Source: Bradyrhizobium sp. Tv2a-2
Lineage (GTDB): Bacteria > Pseudomonadota > Alphaproteobacteria > Rhizobiales > Xanthobacteraceae
DNA: 64,000 nt
Direction of reading: 5' to 3'
Assembly (NCBI RefSeq): GCF_000472425.1
Contig: NZ_AXAI01000002.1
Span: 63,265-127,264 of the forward strand
The notes beneath the pieces were generated by a model. The model saw nothing but the letters and a program-made list of their open reading frames with translations, was not told where the DNA came from and ran no database searches. A program made the translations under genes and the position numbers. Every line of letters starts with the position of its first letter. Positions within the stretch are counted from its first letter, which is position 1. Of the stretch, positions 8,705 through 18,108 are shown in pieces.

Positions 8705-9138
8705 GATTATTCTCCTTGCCGTCGATTGTTTATGACGATGCCAAACCAACTTATGGCGCGTCCCACATCTGCGTTATGGGCGGAAATGACATTTTTGCTG
8801 TAATTTGCGCCAAGAGACATGTTTCGCAGCTGCTGGCAAAAACGCTGTATTCGTCAGCATTCGATTCATTGGACCAGACGACGTCGCAAGGGATTGGTGC
8901 GAAGATCCGAACGGGTGCCCGTGATGAGCGCGGCCGAAATAACCCTACCCGCTTGCAGGACAAACGAGATGGCCAGCCAGACGCTGTGGTGCGTCGGTCA
9001 ACGGATGCATTGACGAAGAGAAGTTTGCGATCTTGCCATTTTGACCAAGGGCTTAAGGGGCCGCCATGCGGGTTATCGCCTTCGATGACGTGTCGAACTC
9101 TTGTTGACGAGCGCCAGCTTCTTGATGGAAACCGGTCG
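8705..9138. other. Intergenic stretch, operator-like element near 8788, otherwise empty
   Basis: 434 bases upstream of the second small isomerase-like gene and downstream of the small exported-protein gene. Apart from the element at 8788-8809, no gene or clear motif is seen; the open frames here lack ribosome sites and family patterns. Confidence 0.5.
8788..8809. promoter_or_regulatory. Third copy of operator-like element
   Basis: 22 bases that match 6163-6184 at 19 positions (shared core GACATTTTTG, then TGT and ATT, ending GCG). It lies 84 bases upstream of the start of the 8411-8704 gene. Confidence 0.5.
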
Positions 9139-9516
9139 TCAGTGCGTAGTTGCTCTATTGCCCTCTGTCGGATTCGATGTCGGCAGCACCGCTTCAGTGC
9201 CCGCGATCGTACTGCGGACGGACAGGCTGTCGCCGTTCCGCCTGATCTCGATCACACCAGCAACGTTTTGTGCCGAGAGGACTACACTCTGGCCCGGTGC
9301 GAGCACTGACACGACACGGAACGGAACACCCGTTTCGCCTTGCGCAAGAGTTGTGACGACATGAAGCCCATCTCGCTCGATGGTATAGTAGGCGATACCG
9401 GATATCCCGCCAAGATCGACGCTCTTGGCCTCCATCGGACGCACGCCGTCGGCATGCGCGGCCCCCAACGAGGCAAGGACGAATGCGGTGACGAAGAGCA
9501 TGTTTCGGATTGACAT
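9139..9516 (-). CDS. Small exported protein of unknown function
   Basis: About 125 residues from ATG 9516 (MSIRNMLFVTAFVLASLGAA), which has an AAGGAG site and gives a clean signal peptide with cleavage near AHA-DG; an upstream in-frame start would bury the signal. The mature part has about 100 residues with alternating beta-strand character (VVTTLAQGETGVPFRVVSVL, GQSVVLSAQNVAGVIEIRRN) and no cysteines. I do not recognise the family. It stands alone on the minus strand with about 360 bases of non-coding DNA upstream. Confidence 0.7.
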   Translation of the reverse strand: MSIRNMLFVTAFVLASLGAAHADGVRPMEAKSVDLGGISGIAYYTIERDGLHVVTTLAQGETGVPFRVVSVLAPGQSVVLSAQNVAGVIEIRRNGDSLSVRSTIAGTEAVLPTSNPTEGNRATTH

Positions 9517-9879
9517 AGTGATCTCCTTGTCGCTGTACAGAACCCATCTAGCGACGATCCTGATCAAGACTTAAAGTCGTCACCGCTGTGGTTATTGGCG
9601 TCGCTGACGGCGCGGCTTATCGGACGTCCGACAACTTGACCAAGCCGCTCGTTAACTTGCTCCAAACTAACCTTGGAAGGGACGCTTTTGCATGATGATC
9701 GTCCTTTAATCCCGCACGTGGGAGCCTCGAGCCAAAACTTAAAGTCCCGACGGCGGTAACGAAGGAATAAAAAGGTCGTGACCTTCAAACTCCACAACGC
9801 CTGCGATCTTTCGGAATTAGTCGATTTCGTCAAATCGATTGTGGCTGGATGTCGGAGAGGGTTTCAGCCGCGCGCCGCT
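9517..9879. other. Intergenic stretch without recognisable gene
   Basis: 363 bases between the exported protein gene and the HxlR gene. An 89-codon minus-strand frame (9564-9833) has no family resemblance and no ribosome site. Nothing else seen. Confidence 0.45.
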
Positions 9880-10551
9880 TCATAATTGCAGCCAGCGAGG
9901 AAGGGCCTTCGCGATCTGACGATCGCCCTCGAAGTGCAAGGCGGTGCCGGCCGCATCTTTCCATCGAACTTGGCCGAGATAGACGTCGACATAGTCCCGA
10001 ATATTGCCTCGAAGTGTGAGGTCGACGGGAAATCCCGGGTCCTTCATGCAGACGTCAACACTGGATCGTCCCAGGATCAGCCACATGATCCGGAACTTCG
10101 TGCGGCTCGCCGGTACCCCTGAAAAGTCGAAACGCACGACTATGCGACGATCCGGCAGCGCCTTCATGTCGACACGCCGCCGCAATCCCCAGACCAGAAG
10201 GGCCGGATCGAGATCGGAGTGATTGATCCGATCCTGCGTGTAGGTCAGTCCCCACTGCGCGAGCGCGGCGACGACCGCGCGCAAGGCCTCCCCGGCGGGC
10301 GTCAGACCATATTGGTGACCGGCGCCTCCGGCGCGCTGCCTCCGCTCAACAATCCCATGCGCCTGGAGCTCGCGCAGCCGCGCGACCAGGACCGCCCGGG
10401 AGATCAGCGGCACGCCGCGACGGATGTCATTGAAGCTGCACGCACCTTCCATCAGTTCACGCACGATCAACGGAGTCCAGCGAGCGGCTAGAATTTCAGA
10501 TGCCTTCGCGACCGGGCAGAACTGACCATAGCTGACCGACATGGAGTTCAC
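9880..10551 (-). CDS. HxlR-family transcriptional regulator with C-terminal SCP2-like domain
   Basis: A 223-residue DNA-binding regulator. The N-terminal half is the winged helix of HxlR proteins: CPVAKASEILAARWTPLIVRELM with the conserved Cys, FNDIRRGVPLISRAVLVARLREL, IVERR and the YGLTPAGEAL wing. The C-terminal half (about 125-223) resembles the sterol-carrier-like ligand-binding extension found in the longer members of this family. AGGTG lies 7 bases before the ATG. It is divergent from a decayed alpha/beta hydrolase (10713 onwards), which may once have been its target. The inducer is unknown; the single N-terminal Cys is the one implicated in quinone or aldehyde sensing in some HxlR proteins. 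Confidence 0.9.
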   Translation of the reverse strand: MNSMSVSYGQFCPVAKASEILAARWTPLIVRELMEGACSFNDIRRGVPLISRAVLVARLRELQAHGIVERRQRAGGAGHQYGLTPAGEALRAVVAALAQWGLTYTQDRINHSDLDPALLVWGLRRRVDMKALPDRRIVVRFDFSGVPASRTKFRIMWLILGRSSVDVCMKDPGFPVDLTLRGNIRDYVDVYLGQVRWKDAAGTALHFEGDRQIAKALPRWLQL

Positions 10552-10712
10552 CTAGTTATCGGCAGGCGAAACCGCCAGTCTGTAAAACAGACTTGGCCCA
10601 ACGGTCGACGCCGCCTAAATCTCGGCGTAACGCCGCGATCCGCGGCGTCGTTGCCGTCGCATTCAGCGACGCCTCGCGGTCCCGACGTTCGCGCTGCAAG
10701 GAATACTTTGAA

Positions 10713-10955
10713 ATGACCGCTTTCCTCCCCGTCCGCGGCTCGCGGCACCGTAGCTGGTCCTGGTCGCGCGTGCGTCGTCTGCTGGCTCATGAGAGACACC
10801 GCCTGTTCACGCCGACGCTGACAGGTGTCGGAGTGCGCTCCCATCTTCGGAGCCGCGACGTCAACCTCGACACCCATGTCGCTGATGTCACCAATCTCAT
10901 GTTTTAGGGGGAATTGCGGGACATCGTCCGGTTGGACATTGCCATGGCGGCTTCG
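10713..10955 (+). pseudogene. Alpha/beta hydrolase (EstC-like), N-terminal remnant
   Basis: The frame from ATG 10713 reads MTAFLPVRG...SWSWSRVRRLLAHERHRLFTPTLTGVGVRSH, then VNLDTHVADVTNLMF, a TAG stop at 10904-10906, and continues in the same frame with GELRDIVRLD. Intact members run HGAW.W..V...L...GH.V.TPTLTG.GERSHL....NLDTHI.DV.N...EELRDVVLVGHSYGG. So the stop interrupts the protein before the nucleophile elbow, the oxyanion HG is changed to RG, and the rest of the gene is gone. Decayed gene next to an HxlR regulator. Confidence 0.75.
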
Positions 10956-11054
10956 TCGCGCGGCACGCCGCTGACCAGATGCCTGATCGGGTTCGCGCGC
11001 TCGTCAAAATGTCGGCCTTGTGTGGATAAATGCGTGTAAAGGTAGGGTTGGGGA

Positions 11055-13631
11055 TTGAATTTCTTATCACGCCTGTTTGCCCTAGTAGCTATCGCACTGC
11101 TACCGGTGATCGCAATCCAAGCATATAACGAATTCGACTTGCGTCGCGCGCGGCAGATCGACGTTCAAGGTCAAGCGCTGAACATGGCAAAGCTCGCGGC
11201 GGCAGAGCAACGGCAGATCGTCCAGGGCATTCGTCAAGTCTTGATAGCGTTGTCGTTACTCCCGGCGATAAAGGCCAAGGACAGTGAGGCGTGTGACGCG
11301 TACCTCGCCGCCGTAAAACAGCGTTTTCCGGCTTTCATTACCTTTCTTGTCGCCGATTCGAATGGTCAGTCCTTCTGTGACACAAACGATATTCACCGAC
11401 CGACGGATATCTCGGTACGAGGCTATTTCTCGAATGCCCTGAGTACGGGTGCCTTCACGGTCGGAGAGTTTTCGATCGGTCTTACGAGCGGCCGGAACGT
11501 CATTCAATTTGCATTACCGTTTCGCGGGGACGACGGTAAGTTGGACGGCGTTATCGAGGCGAGTCTCAGCCTGGATTGGCTTGCAACCTACATTGCTCTG
11601 AAAGGTGCGCCGCCGGGAGCTGCCATTGCGATCACGGACCGCAACGGCACCTATCTGGCTCGTTACCCAGATAACGGGCGGTTCGTTGGGACCAGGATGA
11701 CCCGAGATAGATACCTGACCCAGCGCGGTCCGGCCGCAGTTGATATGGTCGACGTCGACGGTGTGGAGCGGGTCATTGGTCACTCGGCTTTAGAGGGTGA
11801 TTCCGGAGGGCTCGTGGTCAGCTTCGGTTTCGACAAGGAGCGGGCATTCACCGAGATAAAAAACCGTACGCTGCGCGGCACCGTCTTGATCGTCGTCAGT
11901 ACCTCGTTGGTCTTGATCCTCACATGGTCGGCTGCACGGCGATTTATCCGTCGTCCGCTTGGCCGATTGGTCGACGCCGCGAACGAGTGGCGGCTTGGTG
12001 AATATGCACGACGTGTCGATATCCGGGACAGGTCCGAGATCGGTCAGGTCGCCGACGCGTTCAATACAATGGCCGATGCGCTGGAGCATCATGAGCGGGA
12101 ATTGCGCAAGGAGAAGGAGAAAGCCGAAGAAGCCGCGGCGCGGATCACGATGATCCTCGAGAGTACGGCCGACAGCGTTATCACCGTCGATCGAGATTTC
12201 CGTATTGCATTCTACAATGAGCGCGCGAGAGCTCAGATCGCCGAAGGGCGCCAGCTCATCGGTATTAAACTGCAGGAAGCGGTCTTCGAACCTGACGATG
12301 CGGAGCCTTACAAGCTGCTTGCCCAAGCGATCGAGCAGCATAAGCCGGTCTCGTTTGAAACGTATCGTACTCACGACGCTGTTTGGCATGAGGTCAATGC
12401 GTCGCCCACGAGCGATGGCCTCGCCATCTTCTTTCGCGACATCACCGAGCACAAGCAGGCCCTTGAGGCGCGACGTCAGACCGAAGAGAAGCTGCACCAG
12501 AGCCAGAAGATGGAGTCTGTCGGCCAGCTCACCGGCGGCGTCGCGCACGACTTCAACAATCTGCTCACCGTCGTCTCCGGTAACCTCGAACTCATCGAGC
12601 ACGCAAGGGATATTGGCCGGGTCCGGAAGCTCGCCGCCGCCGCACGGCGCGCAACCGATCGCGGGGCAAAGCTGACCGCGCAACTTCTGGCCTTCTCGCG
12701 GCAGCAGAAGCTGAGTCCAAAGCTGGTCAACGCCAATAAGCTCGTTCGCGGCTTTCAGGAGCTGATCCGGCAAGCCCTTGGCGAACAATGCGAGATCCGG
12801 TTGCGGACCGATGAACGATTGTGGCTATGCAATGTCGATCCGTCGCTGCTGGAGACCGCACTCTTGAACCTGGCGCTAAACGGGCGCGACGCCATGTCAG
12901 ATGGTGGCGTGCTCGAGATCGAGACGCAGAACGTCGTTCTCGACGAATGTGCCGCTGGATGCGCGTCCGGATCGTATGTCCGGTTGTCCGTCAGGGACAC
13001 TGGTCACGGGATGCCTCCCGAAGTGCGAGACAGGGTTTTTGAGCCGTTCTTCACGACCAAGGAGATCGGTAAAGGGACAGGGCTTGGCCTCAGTATGGTC
13101 TACGGCTTCGTTCGGCAGTCCGGCGGACACGCCACGGTTGAGAGCGCGCCGGGCGTGGGAACGACGGTCGCGTTGTATCTTCCTAAAGCCGCACAAAACG
13201 GCAATGCCGAGGTTGAAGCTGTCAAAGCGCAAGCCGTACCCGGAGGCTCGGAGCGAATCCTGGTAGTTGAGGATAATGAGGACTTGCTGGGAGTCACTTC
13301 GGAGATGCTGACCACGTTCGGCTATGAGGTCCTTTGTGCTCGTAACGGCGCGGAAGCGATCCAGATCGTGGAAAGTGGGCAGGCGTTCGATCTCCTGTTC
13401 AGCGATATTGTGATGCCAAATGGTATGAGCGGTGTCGAGCTTGCCCGCGAGCTGGTGCGCCGCAATGAGAGCGTCAAGATCCTCCTCACCTCCGGCTACG
13501 CGGGCGATGTGCTGGAACGCCACCAAGCTGCAGGCGAGTTTCCGATTATCGACAAGCCATTCCGCCGGTCGGACCTGGTCCGGCGCCTGCAGTCAATTTT
13601 GCGCGAATGTAACGACCCGCGGGCTAAATAG
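11055..13631 (+). CDS. Hybrid sensor histidine kinase (Cache-HAMP-PAS-HisKA-HATPase-REC)
   Basis: An 858-residue membrane hybrid kinase starting at TTG 11055 behind a GGGGA-type site. Order: transmembrane helix 1 (about 5-22), extracytoplasmic double-Cache sensor (about 38-265), helix 2 (about 273-295), HAMP (about 297-350), coiled coil, PAS (about 360-475), HisKA with phospho-acceptor His near 498 in [11 protein letters not shown], HATPase with [33 protein letters not shown], and a C-terminal receiver (about 732-858) with the acceptor Asp near 784 in LLFSDIVMP. The receiver suggests a phosphorelay or self-attenuation. No response-regulator gene is adjacent, so its output partner must be elsewhere. 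The Cache domain suggests an external small-molecule ligand. Confidence 0.95.
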   Translation: MNFLSRLFALVAIALLPVIAIQAYNEFDLRRARQIDVQGQALNMAKLAAAEQRQIVQGIRQVLIALSLLPAIKAKDSEACDAYLAAVKQRFPAFITFLVADSNGQSFCDTNDIHRPTDISVRGYFSNALSTGAFTVGEFSIGLTSGRNVIQFALPFRGDDGKLDGVIEASLSLDWLATYIALKGAPPGAAIAITDRNGTYLARYPDNGRFVGTRMTRDRYLTQRGPAAVDMVDVDGVERVIGHSALEGDSGGLVVSFGFDKERAFTEIKNRTLRGTVLIVVSTSLVLILTWSAARRFIRRPLGRLVDAANEWRLGEYARRVDIRDRSEIGQVADAFNTMADALEHHERELRKEKEKAEEAAARITMILESTADSVITVDRDFRIAFYNERARAQIAEGRQLIGIKLQEAVFEPDDAEPYKLLAQAIEQHKPVSFETYRTHDAVWHEVNASPTSDGLAIFFRDITEHKQALEARRQTEEKLHQSQKMESVGQLTGGVAHDFNNLLTVVSGNLELIEHARDIGRVRKLAAAARRATDRGAKLTAQLLAFSRQQKLSPKLVNANKLVRGFQELIRQALGEQCEIRLRTDERLWLCNVDPSLLETALLNLALNGRDAMSDGGVLEIETQNVVLDECAAGCASGSYVRLSVRDTGHGMPPEVRDRVFEPFFTTKEIGKGTGLGLSMVYGFVRQSGGHATVESAPGVGTTVALYLPKAAQNGNAEVEAVKAQAVPGGSERILVVEDNEDLLGVTSEMLTTFGYEVLCARNGAEAIQIVESGQAFDLLFSDIVMPNGMSGVELARELVRRNESVKILLTSGYAGDVLERHQAAGEFPIIDKPFRRSDLVRRLQSILRECNDPRAK

Positions 13632-13808
13632 AGTCGGACGTCGTTATGGTCGAAAACAGCGGCTGCTGAGAAATGGTCAACTCGCCTATTCGCAACAACG
13701 GTTGGGTTCGTTGCCATGATGGTTTCGCCTTAGGAGCGTCACGGCAGCAGCGCATCGCCAACAGAACTGCCGCGCGATCTGTTTACGGACAGAAGAAGGG
13801 GAACAAGG

Positions 13809-14243
13809 TTACGGCAGCGGCCCGACGATAGATTGATCGTGACGTCGGGCGATGGCCGGCAGTTGGTCCATGTGACGCTCACGTGGCTCCGGTATGTTGT
13901 GCAGGTCGCGGAAGAATTCCTCGTGGCGGCGTGGCGTGGACACGAGGATATGCCGCGCATCACCGACGCCGACATTTGTGAAGCCGTGAACGACACCCCT
14001 TGGAATTATCACGCGGGCGCCAGACCGGACGGTCTCGGTCTTATCGTCGATGAGATACTTGAGTTGCCCCTCGATCACGATAAAGAGCTTGTCTTCGGTC
14101 GATGAGATATGCGCCGGCGCGCCGAAACCAGGCTTGATAGTCATGTCGAGGACAGTGAACGGGCCGGGATAGGGGTTGATGATCTTAGCGGTTATTCCTG
14201 CGAATTCCGTCGTTTCAAATTCCGTGGTGACACCAGGTTTCAT
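13809..14243 (-). CDS. Cupin-domain protein
   Basis: About 144 residues, start ATG 14243 (MKPGVTTEFE) supported by GGAG six bases upstream; a TTG seven codons earlier is weaker. A single cupin barrel is visible: GFGAPAHISSTEDKLFIVIEG (motif 1, with His and Glu but degenerate relative to G(X)5HXH(X)3,4E) and VIIPRGVVHGFTNVG (motif 2 with its His). The last 35 residues are charged and extend past the barrel. Role unknown; such short cupins bind a metal and act as isomerases, dioxygenases or sensors. It lies upstream of the luciferase-like oxidoreductase and on the opposite side from the histidine kinase, with no operon partner. Confidence 0.8.
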   Translation of the reverse strand: MKPGVTTEFETTEFAGITAKIINPYPGPFTVLDMTIKPGFGAPAHISSTEDKLFIVIEGQLKYLIDDKTETVRSGARVIIPRGVVHGFTNVGVGDARHILVSTPRRHEEFFRDLHNIPEPRERHMDQLPAIARRHDQSIVGPLP

Positions 14244-14327
14244 TTTCGCTCCAATGGTTGGCAAAAGGCGGCGATTGGCCGCTGCGATTGTGTAGGAAAT
14301 GTCGACGACATCGGAACTCCTGCATGC

Positions 14328-15344
14328 TCAGCCAGTGGCTGATGTCGCTGGCTCACGGGTGATGTTCCCGCAGACGTTGGCAACGATCTCGTAGGAGCGG
14401 GAGGCAGCAACGGGGTCGCGGATCAGCGTGATGACTATCAGTTCGTCGGCCTGCGTCTTTCGCACCACGGCCTCGATACCGGATCGCACCGTCTCCGGCG
14501 AGCCGACGATAGCATAGGGCAGGTCTTGCTCAGCCGTTGCCGCTGCAGCGGGTGTCGTCACATTGTCCGGCGGCCGTGGCACGCTTGTCTTACGAAACCA
14601 TTGCAGCAGGATCGGCCGGATAGATGCCAACAAATCCTGGGCTTGAGCATCGGTCTCCGCAGCAATGATGAAGGCAGAGACCATCGCATAGTCGCGCTCC
14701 AGAGTTCTGGAAGCTCGGAAATTTGTCCGATAGGCGCGCAAGGCGACCTGCAGGTCCTCGGGCGCAATATGGCTCGCGTAGGAGAACGGCAGGCCAAGCT
14801 TCCCGGCCAGCGCCGCCGACGATGTCGACGATCCCAAAAGCCACACCGGAACATCGAGGCCCCGCGCAGGGACGTACGGCGCATCGTCCGCCCGCCGTTC
14901 ACCGAGCAGCGCGAGAAGTTCGTCGAGGTCTCGTTTGAAACGACCGCGCGCATCGGGCGGCTTGCGTAGCATCTGGAATATCTCGGAATCCGCACCAGGT
15001 CCGCCCGTGGCGCGCCCGATCCCGAGATCAATCCGACCGGGATGCAGCCCCGCCAGTGTTCCGAATTGCTCGGCAATAACCAGCGGCGAATGGTTGGGCA
15101 GCATCACCCCCCCGGAGCCAACGCGGATCAATCTCGTTACGCTGGCGATGTGCGCGAGCACGACGGCCGGTGCTGCATTGGTCAGGCGTGGTACATTATG
15201 ATGCTCGGTGAACCAGAAGCGCCGATAACCCAGCGAATCGGCCTGTCGCGCCAGTTCGACGGTTCGGCGCAGGGAATCGCTTGCCGTCTCGCCGTCACGC
15301 ATTGGCGAAAAATCGAGGACCGATATCGGGAGCGGCGTGCCCAT
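14328..15344 (-). CDS. Luciferase-like (LLM class) flavin-dependent oxidoreductase, MsnO8/YhbW type
   Basis: About 338 residues from ATG 15344 (MGTPLPISVLDFSPM), preceded by a GAGAGAG purine run. TIM-barrel flavin enzyme related to bacterial luciferase alpha chain: LDFSPMRDGETASDSLRRTV, LGYRRFWFTEHHNVPRLTNAAPAV, RVGSGGVMLPNHSPLVIAEQF, LHPGRIDLGIGRATGG, and AIVGSPETVRSGIEAVV. These match the FMN-dependent single-component-like YhbW/MsnO8 group, not the F420 group found at the right end of the window. Substrate unknown. It sits 64 bases downstream of the window's cupin gene start region in the same orientation, but the order makes it the upstream gene of that pair. Confidence 0.9.
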   Translation of the reverse strand: MGTPLPISVLDFSPMRDGETASDSLRRTVELARQADSLGYRRFWFTEHHNVPRLTNAAPAVVLAHIASVTRLIRVGSGGVMLPNHSPLVIAEQFGTLAGLHPGRIDLGIGRATGGPGADSEIFQMLRKPPDARGRFKRDLDELLALLGERRADDAPYVPARGLDVPVWLLGSSTSSAALAGKLGLPFSYASHIAPEDLQVALRAYRTNFRASRTLERDYAMVSAFIIAAETDAQAQDLLASIRPILLQWFRKTSVPRPPDNVTTPAAAATAEQDLPYAIVGSPETVRSGIEAVVRKTQADELIVITLIRDPVAASRSYEIVANVCGNITREPATSATG

Positions 15345-15759
15345 AGCAGACTCTCTCTTACGTGTGTAAAGCAGCCTCGTAACCACGCTGCGCATCGCGT
15401 GCGCATCTCTCAAGACATGTTACAGTCAGAACACTACCGGTCATCACACAGCGTATCCCGATAAATTACTGAGCCGATCATCGTGCGCGATCGTCAGAAC
15501 AGTGACCCGGAGGGTCTCCGACCATTTGGCACCAAACCGCGAGTACTGAGGTCGCAAAGCATTCGCCCTTTGGCACGCTTGTCTCTACGGAAGTCCGCAT
15601 CATCACCTACTCAACGATGCGATCCTACATGGGCATATGCCCATATTGTGCAAGGGATTGTCCGGAGTGGTCTGACCGCCGCAAACGGAATTAGAGAGAA
15701 CCTCCTGCAATTGTGATCGCGTTTGTTCGCAATACCGATCGCCTCTTCCTCTCTGTGAT
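15345..15759. other. Intergenic stretch with a perfect 16-bp palindrome
   Basis: About 415 bases upstream of the flavin oxidoreductase. It contains the palindrome at 15629-15644; no intact gene is visible. Confidence 0.5.
15629..15644. promoter_or_regulatory. Perfect palindrome ATGGGCATATGCCCAT
   Basis: A 16-bp perfect palindrome, of the size expected for a dimeric repressor operator. It lies 285 bases upstream of the flavin oxidoreductase start and just past the cyclase remnant. The cognate protein is unknown. Confidence 0.4.
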
Positions 15760-16194
15760 GCCCAGCGCGCACGCACGCTGAGACCTGTTCCACGCATGAC
15801 TTCGATAATCGCAGATGCACGGCGCAACGCCCGCGCCGGACCATCGAACGTAACGAGCAAATCGTCACCCGGCGTCTTGATCTCACGACCGCAGAATCGA
15901 GCGATCTCAGGCCTGACGAGTTGATTGTGACGGACCAAAGAGGTCCTGCCATGCGCGATCACCGAGCTTACGCGCGCGCTTCGTGGACTCGACGATGTCG
16001 GTAAATAGAACGGTTGCCAGCAGGCGATTGCGCCGGAACAGTTGGCCGTGTGCCGGTCAAGAACTCCTCGACTTCATCGTGCAAACGATCAGTGTCGCCG
16101 ACCAGCGCGTGATCATCTTCCGGCAGCTCGACGTAATTCGCATTGGGAAGATGACGGGCGAGGCTACAACTTGCCCGAAGCGCGAAGCGATGCC
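15760..16194 (-). pseudogene. Adenylate/guanylate cyclase with N-terminal hydrolase domain, frameshifted remnant
   Basis: Three consecutive minus-strand frames join into one recognisable protein. First: ARHLPNANYVELPEDDHALV and DEVEEFLTGTRP, the end of the alpha/beta hydrolase-like domain of the cyclase-hydrolase fusion family. After a frameshift near 16020: RLLATVLFTDIVESTKRARK, the metal-binding start of a class III cyclase. After a second shift near 15940: VRPEIARFCGREIKTPGDDL, then VTFDGPARALRRASAI and GTGLSVRA. The rest of the catalytic domain is unrecognisable, and the TTGDG motif is altered to TPGDD. It abuts the stop of the PQQ-type gene; the N-terminal hydrolase part is missing. Either a true pseudogene or, less likely, several sequencing errors. 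Confidence 0.75.
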
Positions 16195-17979
16195 TTACTC
16201 CAATCCAAGTACTGATACCTTGGCAGTGGTGATTTCGGTAGGCCACAGGATTTCTGTGAGACCTTTTGCGACGGCGATCTTTTGTGTCCCGTTGATCGAA
16301 TAGGTAATGACGCCGCCGCCAATCGCGCCGTTGAGATTTTGGCCCCACAATTTGCGCCCGTTCGCTGTGTCAAGCACGTAGAAATTTCCGCCCATGTCCC
16401 CAAAGAAAACGATGCCGCCTGCCGTCGGCGTCATGCCGCTTTGAATGGGATAGTTCGTCTTTGCTCTCCACCTCCAAACGCCGCTGTCAGCGTCAACGGC
16501 GTGGATCCAGCCGGCCCAGTCGAAAGCCGGGTCGGACTTGCCCCACGTGTAGAACGGGTTGATCGATGCTTCACCGGACCACGGTCTGCCAGGCGGCACG
16601 GCGGCGATTTTCTCGCTGGGCTTAAGCGTAACAGTGGTGCACCATTCGACCTCGCCGATGAAAATGAGGTTCAATTGGGAATCGTAAGCGGGACCGTTCC
16701 ATTCGGCGCCGCCCGTCGACCCGGGACAGAAGTGGACGGGCTCGCCAATCACAAACGGCGCATTCTCGTTCTCCATCCGGGTGACCGGCAACCTGTAGAG
16801 CAACGCATTGGTGTCGAGATCGAAGCCGTACAGGTTCCCATCCTTCGGGGCGACCGATAGAACCTTCTTGCCACCCGCGGTCTTGATAATGGCTGGAGCG
16901 CCGGAAACGTCCCAATCGTGCCAGTCTTTCGGCACGATCTTCAAGTGGCTCTTGTAAGCTCCGGTCATCGCGTCGAGGACGACGACCGAGCCGGAATACA
17001 GGTTCGATCCCTCACGCATGCCGGCTGCAAAATCGGGCGCTGGGTTTCCGCCCGGCACATACAACAAGCCGGTCTCCGGATCCAACGTGTATGAAGTCCA
17101 GGTCGCGCCGCCGGTTATCGGCACGCCTTGCAGCGAGTTGCTCCAGGTCGACGCATTGAGGGGTGAAGCACCGAGCGGTCCGCGCGTCGGATCGCCTTCA
17201 GCCTTGGGCACGAGGTAGAACTCCCACACGATCTTGCCGGTCTTGGCGTCAAGCGCATACATGCGCCCCTTCACTCCCTTGATGTCGCCTCCGGCGTTGC
17301 CGATGAATACCAAACCGTTCCAGGCGATCGGAGCCGCAGGCGCGCTCTCACCTTTCTTCGAATCCCCGATCGCGGTTGCCCAGATGCGTTTGCCCGTCTT
17401 GAAATCATAGGCGAGGACGCGCGCGTCTTGGGTGCCTCGGAAAACCATGCCGTCGAGATAAGCCGCACCGCGATTGACCTCTTGCGGCGTCGCAGGAACG
17501 TAATCTTCATGGGCGCGCCAGTTTTCGTGGCACGTCGAAGCATCGATGGAGAAGATGTCAAACGCGGTCACGAAGATCAGCGCGCCGTCCACCTGCAGCA
17601 GCCCGGAATTGAAGCCGGTATATACCCCGGTATCATAAGTGCAGAGAACCTTGAGCTTCTCGGCATTTGTCCTATTGATCTGACTTAACTCCGAAAAGCG
17701 GTTCGACGTCAGAGTCTTGTTGTAGCTTGGCCAGTCTACGGCAGCACCGCTGGGAGCAACCTGTGGCAGTGCCGAAGCCGTCGAGGCTGGCTGCGCCGCC
17801 GTTCCGGTCTGGGCGACTTCCGTTTCAAGGGTCCCGGCAGGAGCCGACCAATAACGCACGTAGTTGATCGCCGTCGACCCGATCAAGACCGTTTGGTCCC
17901 AGTAAGCATAGGACAGGCCTGCTATGGCAATGCCGACGACGACGATTGCGCCTACGAGACTGCGAAGCCAAAATCTCAT
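16195..17979 (-). CDS. Membrane-anchored PQQ-type beta-propeller dehydrogenase
   Basis: A 594-residue quinoprotein-like enzyme, expected to oxidise alcohols or sugars in the periplasm. An N-terminal uncleaved-type helix (LVGAIVVVGIAIAGLSYAYW) anchors it, followed by a Pro/Ala/Thr linker and an eight-bladed propeller from about residue 80. Blade motifs are seen repeatedly: YALDAKTGKIVWEF, GDSKKGESAPAAPIAWNGLVFIGNAG, WDVSGAPAI, GNLYGFDLDTNALLYR, YVLDTANGRKLW. There is no C-terminal cytochrome c domain, and I do not see the adjacent Cys-Cys pair of methanol-dehydrogenase-type enzymes. No pqq biosynthesis or cytochrome gene is nearby. PQQ binding is inferred from family, not shown. Confidence 0.85.
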   Translation of the reverse strand: MRFWLRSLVGAIVVVGIAIAGLSYAYWDQTVLIGSTAINYVRYWSAPAGTLETEVAQTGTAAQPASTASALPQVAPSGAAVDWPSYNKTLTSNRFSELSQINRTNAEKLKVLCTYDTGVYTGFNSGLLQVDGALIFVTAFDIFSIDASTCHENWRAHEDYVPATPQEVNRGAAYLDGMVFRGTQDARVLAYDFKTGKRIWATAIGDSKKGESAPAAPIAWNGLVFIGNAGGDIKGVKGRMYALDAKTGKIVWEFYLVPKAEGDPTRGPLGASPLNASTWSNSLQGVPITGGATWTSYTLDPETGLLYVPGGNPAPDFAAGMREGSNLYSGSVVVLDAMTGAYKSHLKIVPKDWHDWDVSGAPAIIKTAGGKKVLSVAPKDGNLYGFDLDTNALLYRLPVTRMENENAPFVIGEPVHFCPGSTGGAEWNGPAYDSQLNLIFIGEVEWCTTVTLKPSEKIAAVPPGRPWSGEASINPFYTWGKSDPAFDWAGWIHAVDADSGVWRWRAKTNYPIQSGMTPTAGGIVFFGDMGGNFYVLDTANGRKLWGQNLNGAIGGGVITYSINGTQKIAVAKGLTEILWPTEITTAKVSVLGLE

Positions 17980-18108
17980 CGGTTAATCCTCTGTAGCCTC
18001 ATCACTCCATCATTGCTGTATTCGCCGAATATTGCAGCTCGCTTCGGTCTTGAGCCCGAAGGAGCGCGCGATAATCGCCAGCGCATTGTTGGTGTTCGAC
18101 AAGTTCGC

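Noticed and set aside
9564..9833. 89-codon minus-strand open frame
   Set aside because: No ribosome site, no recognisable motif, and it overlaps the upstream region of the exported-protein gene.
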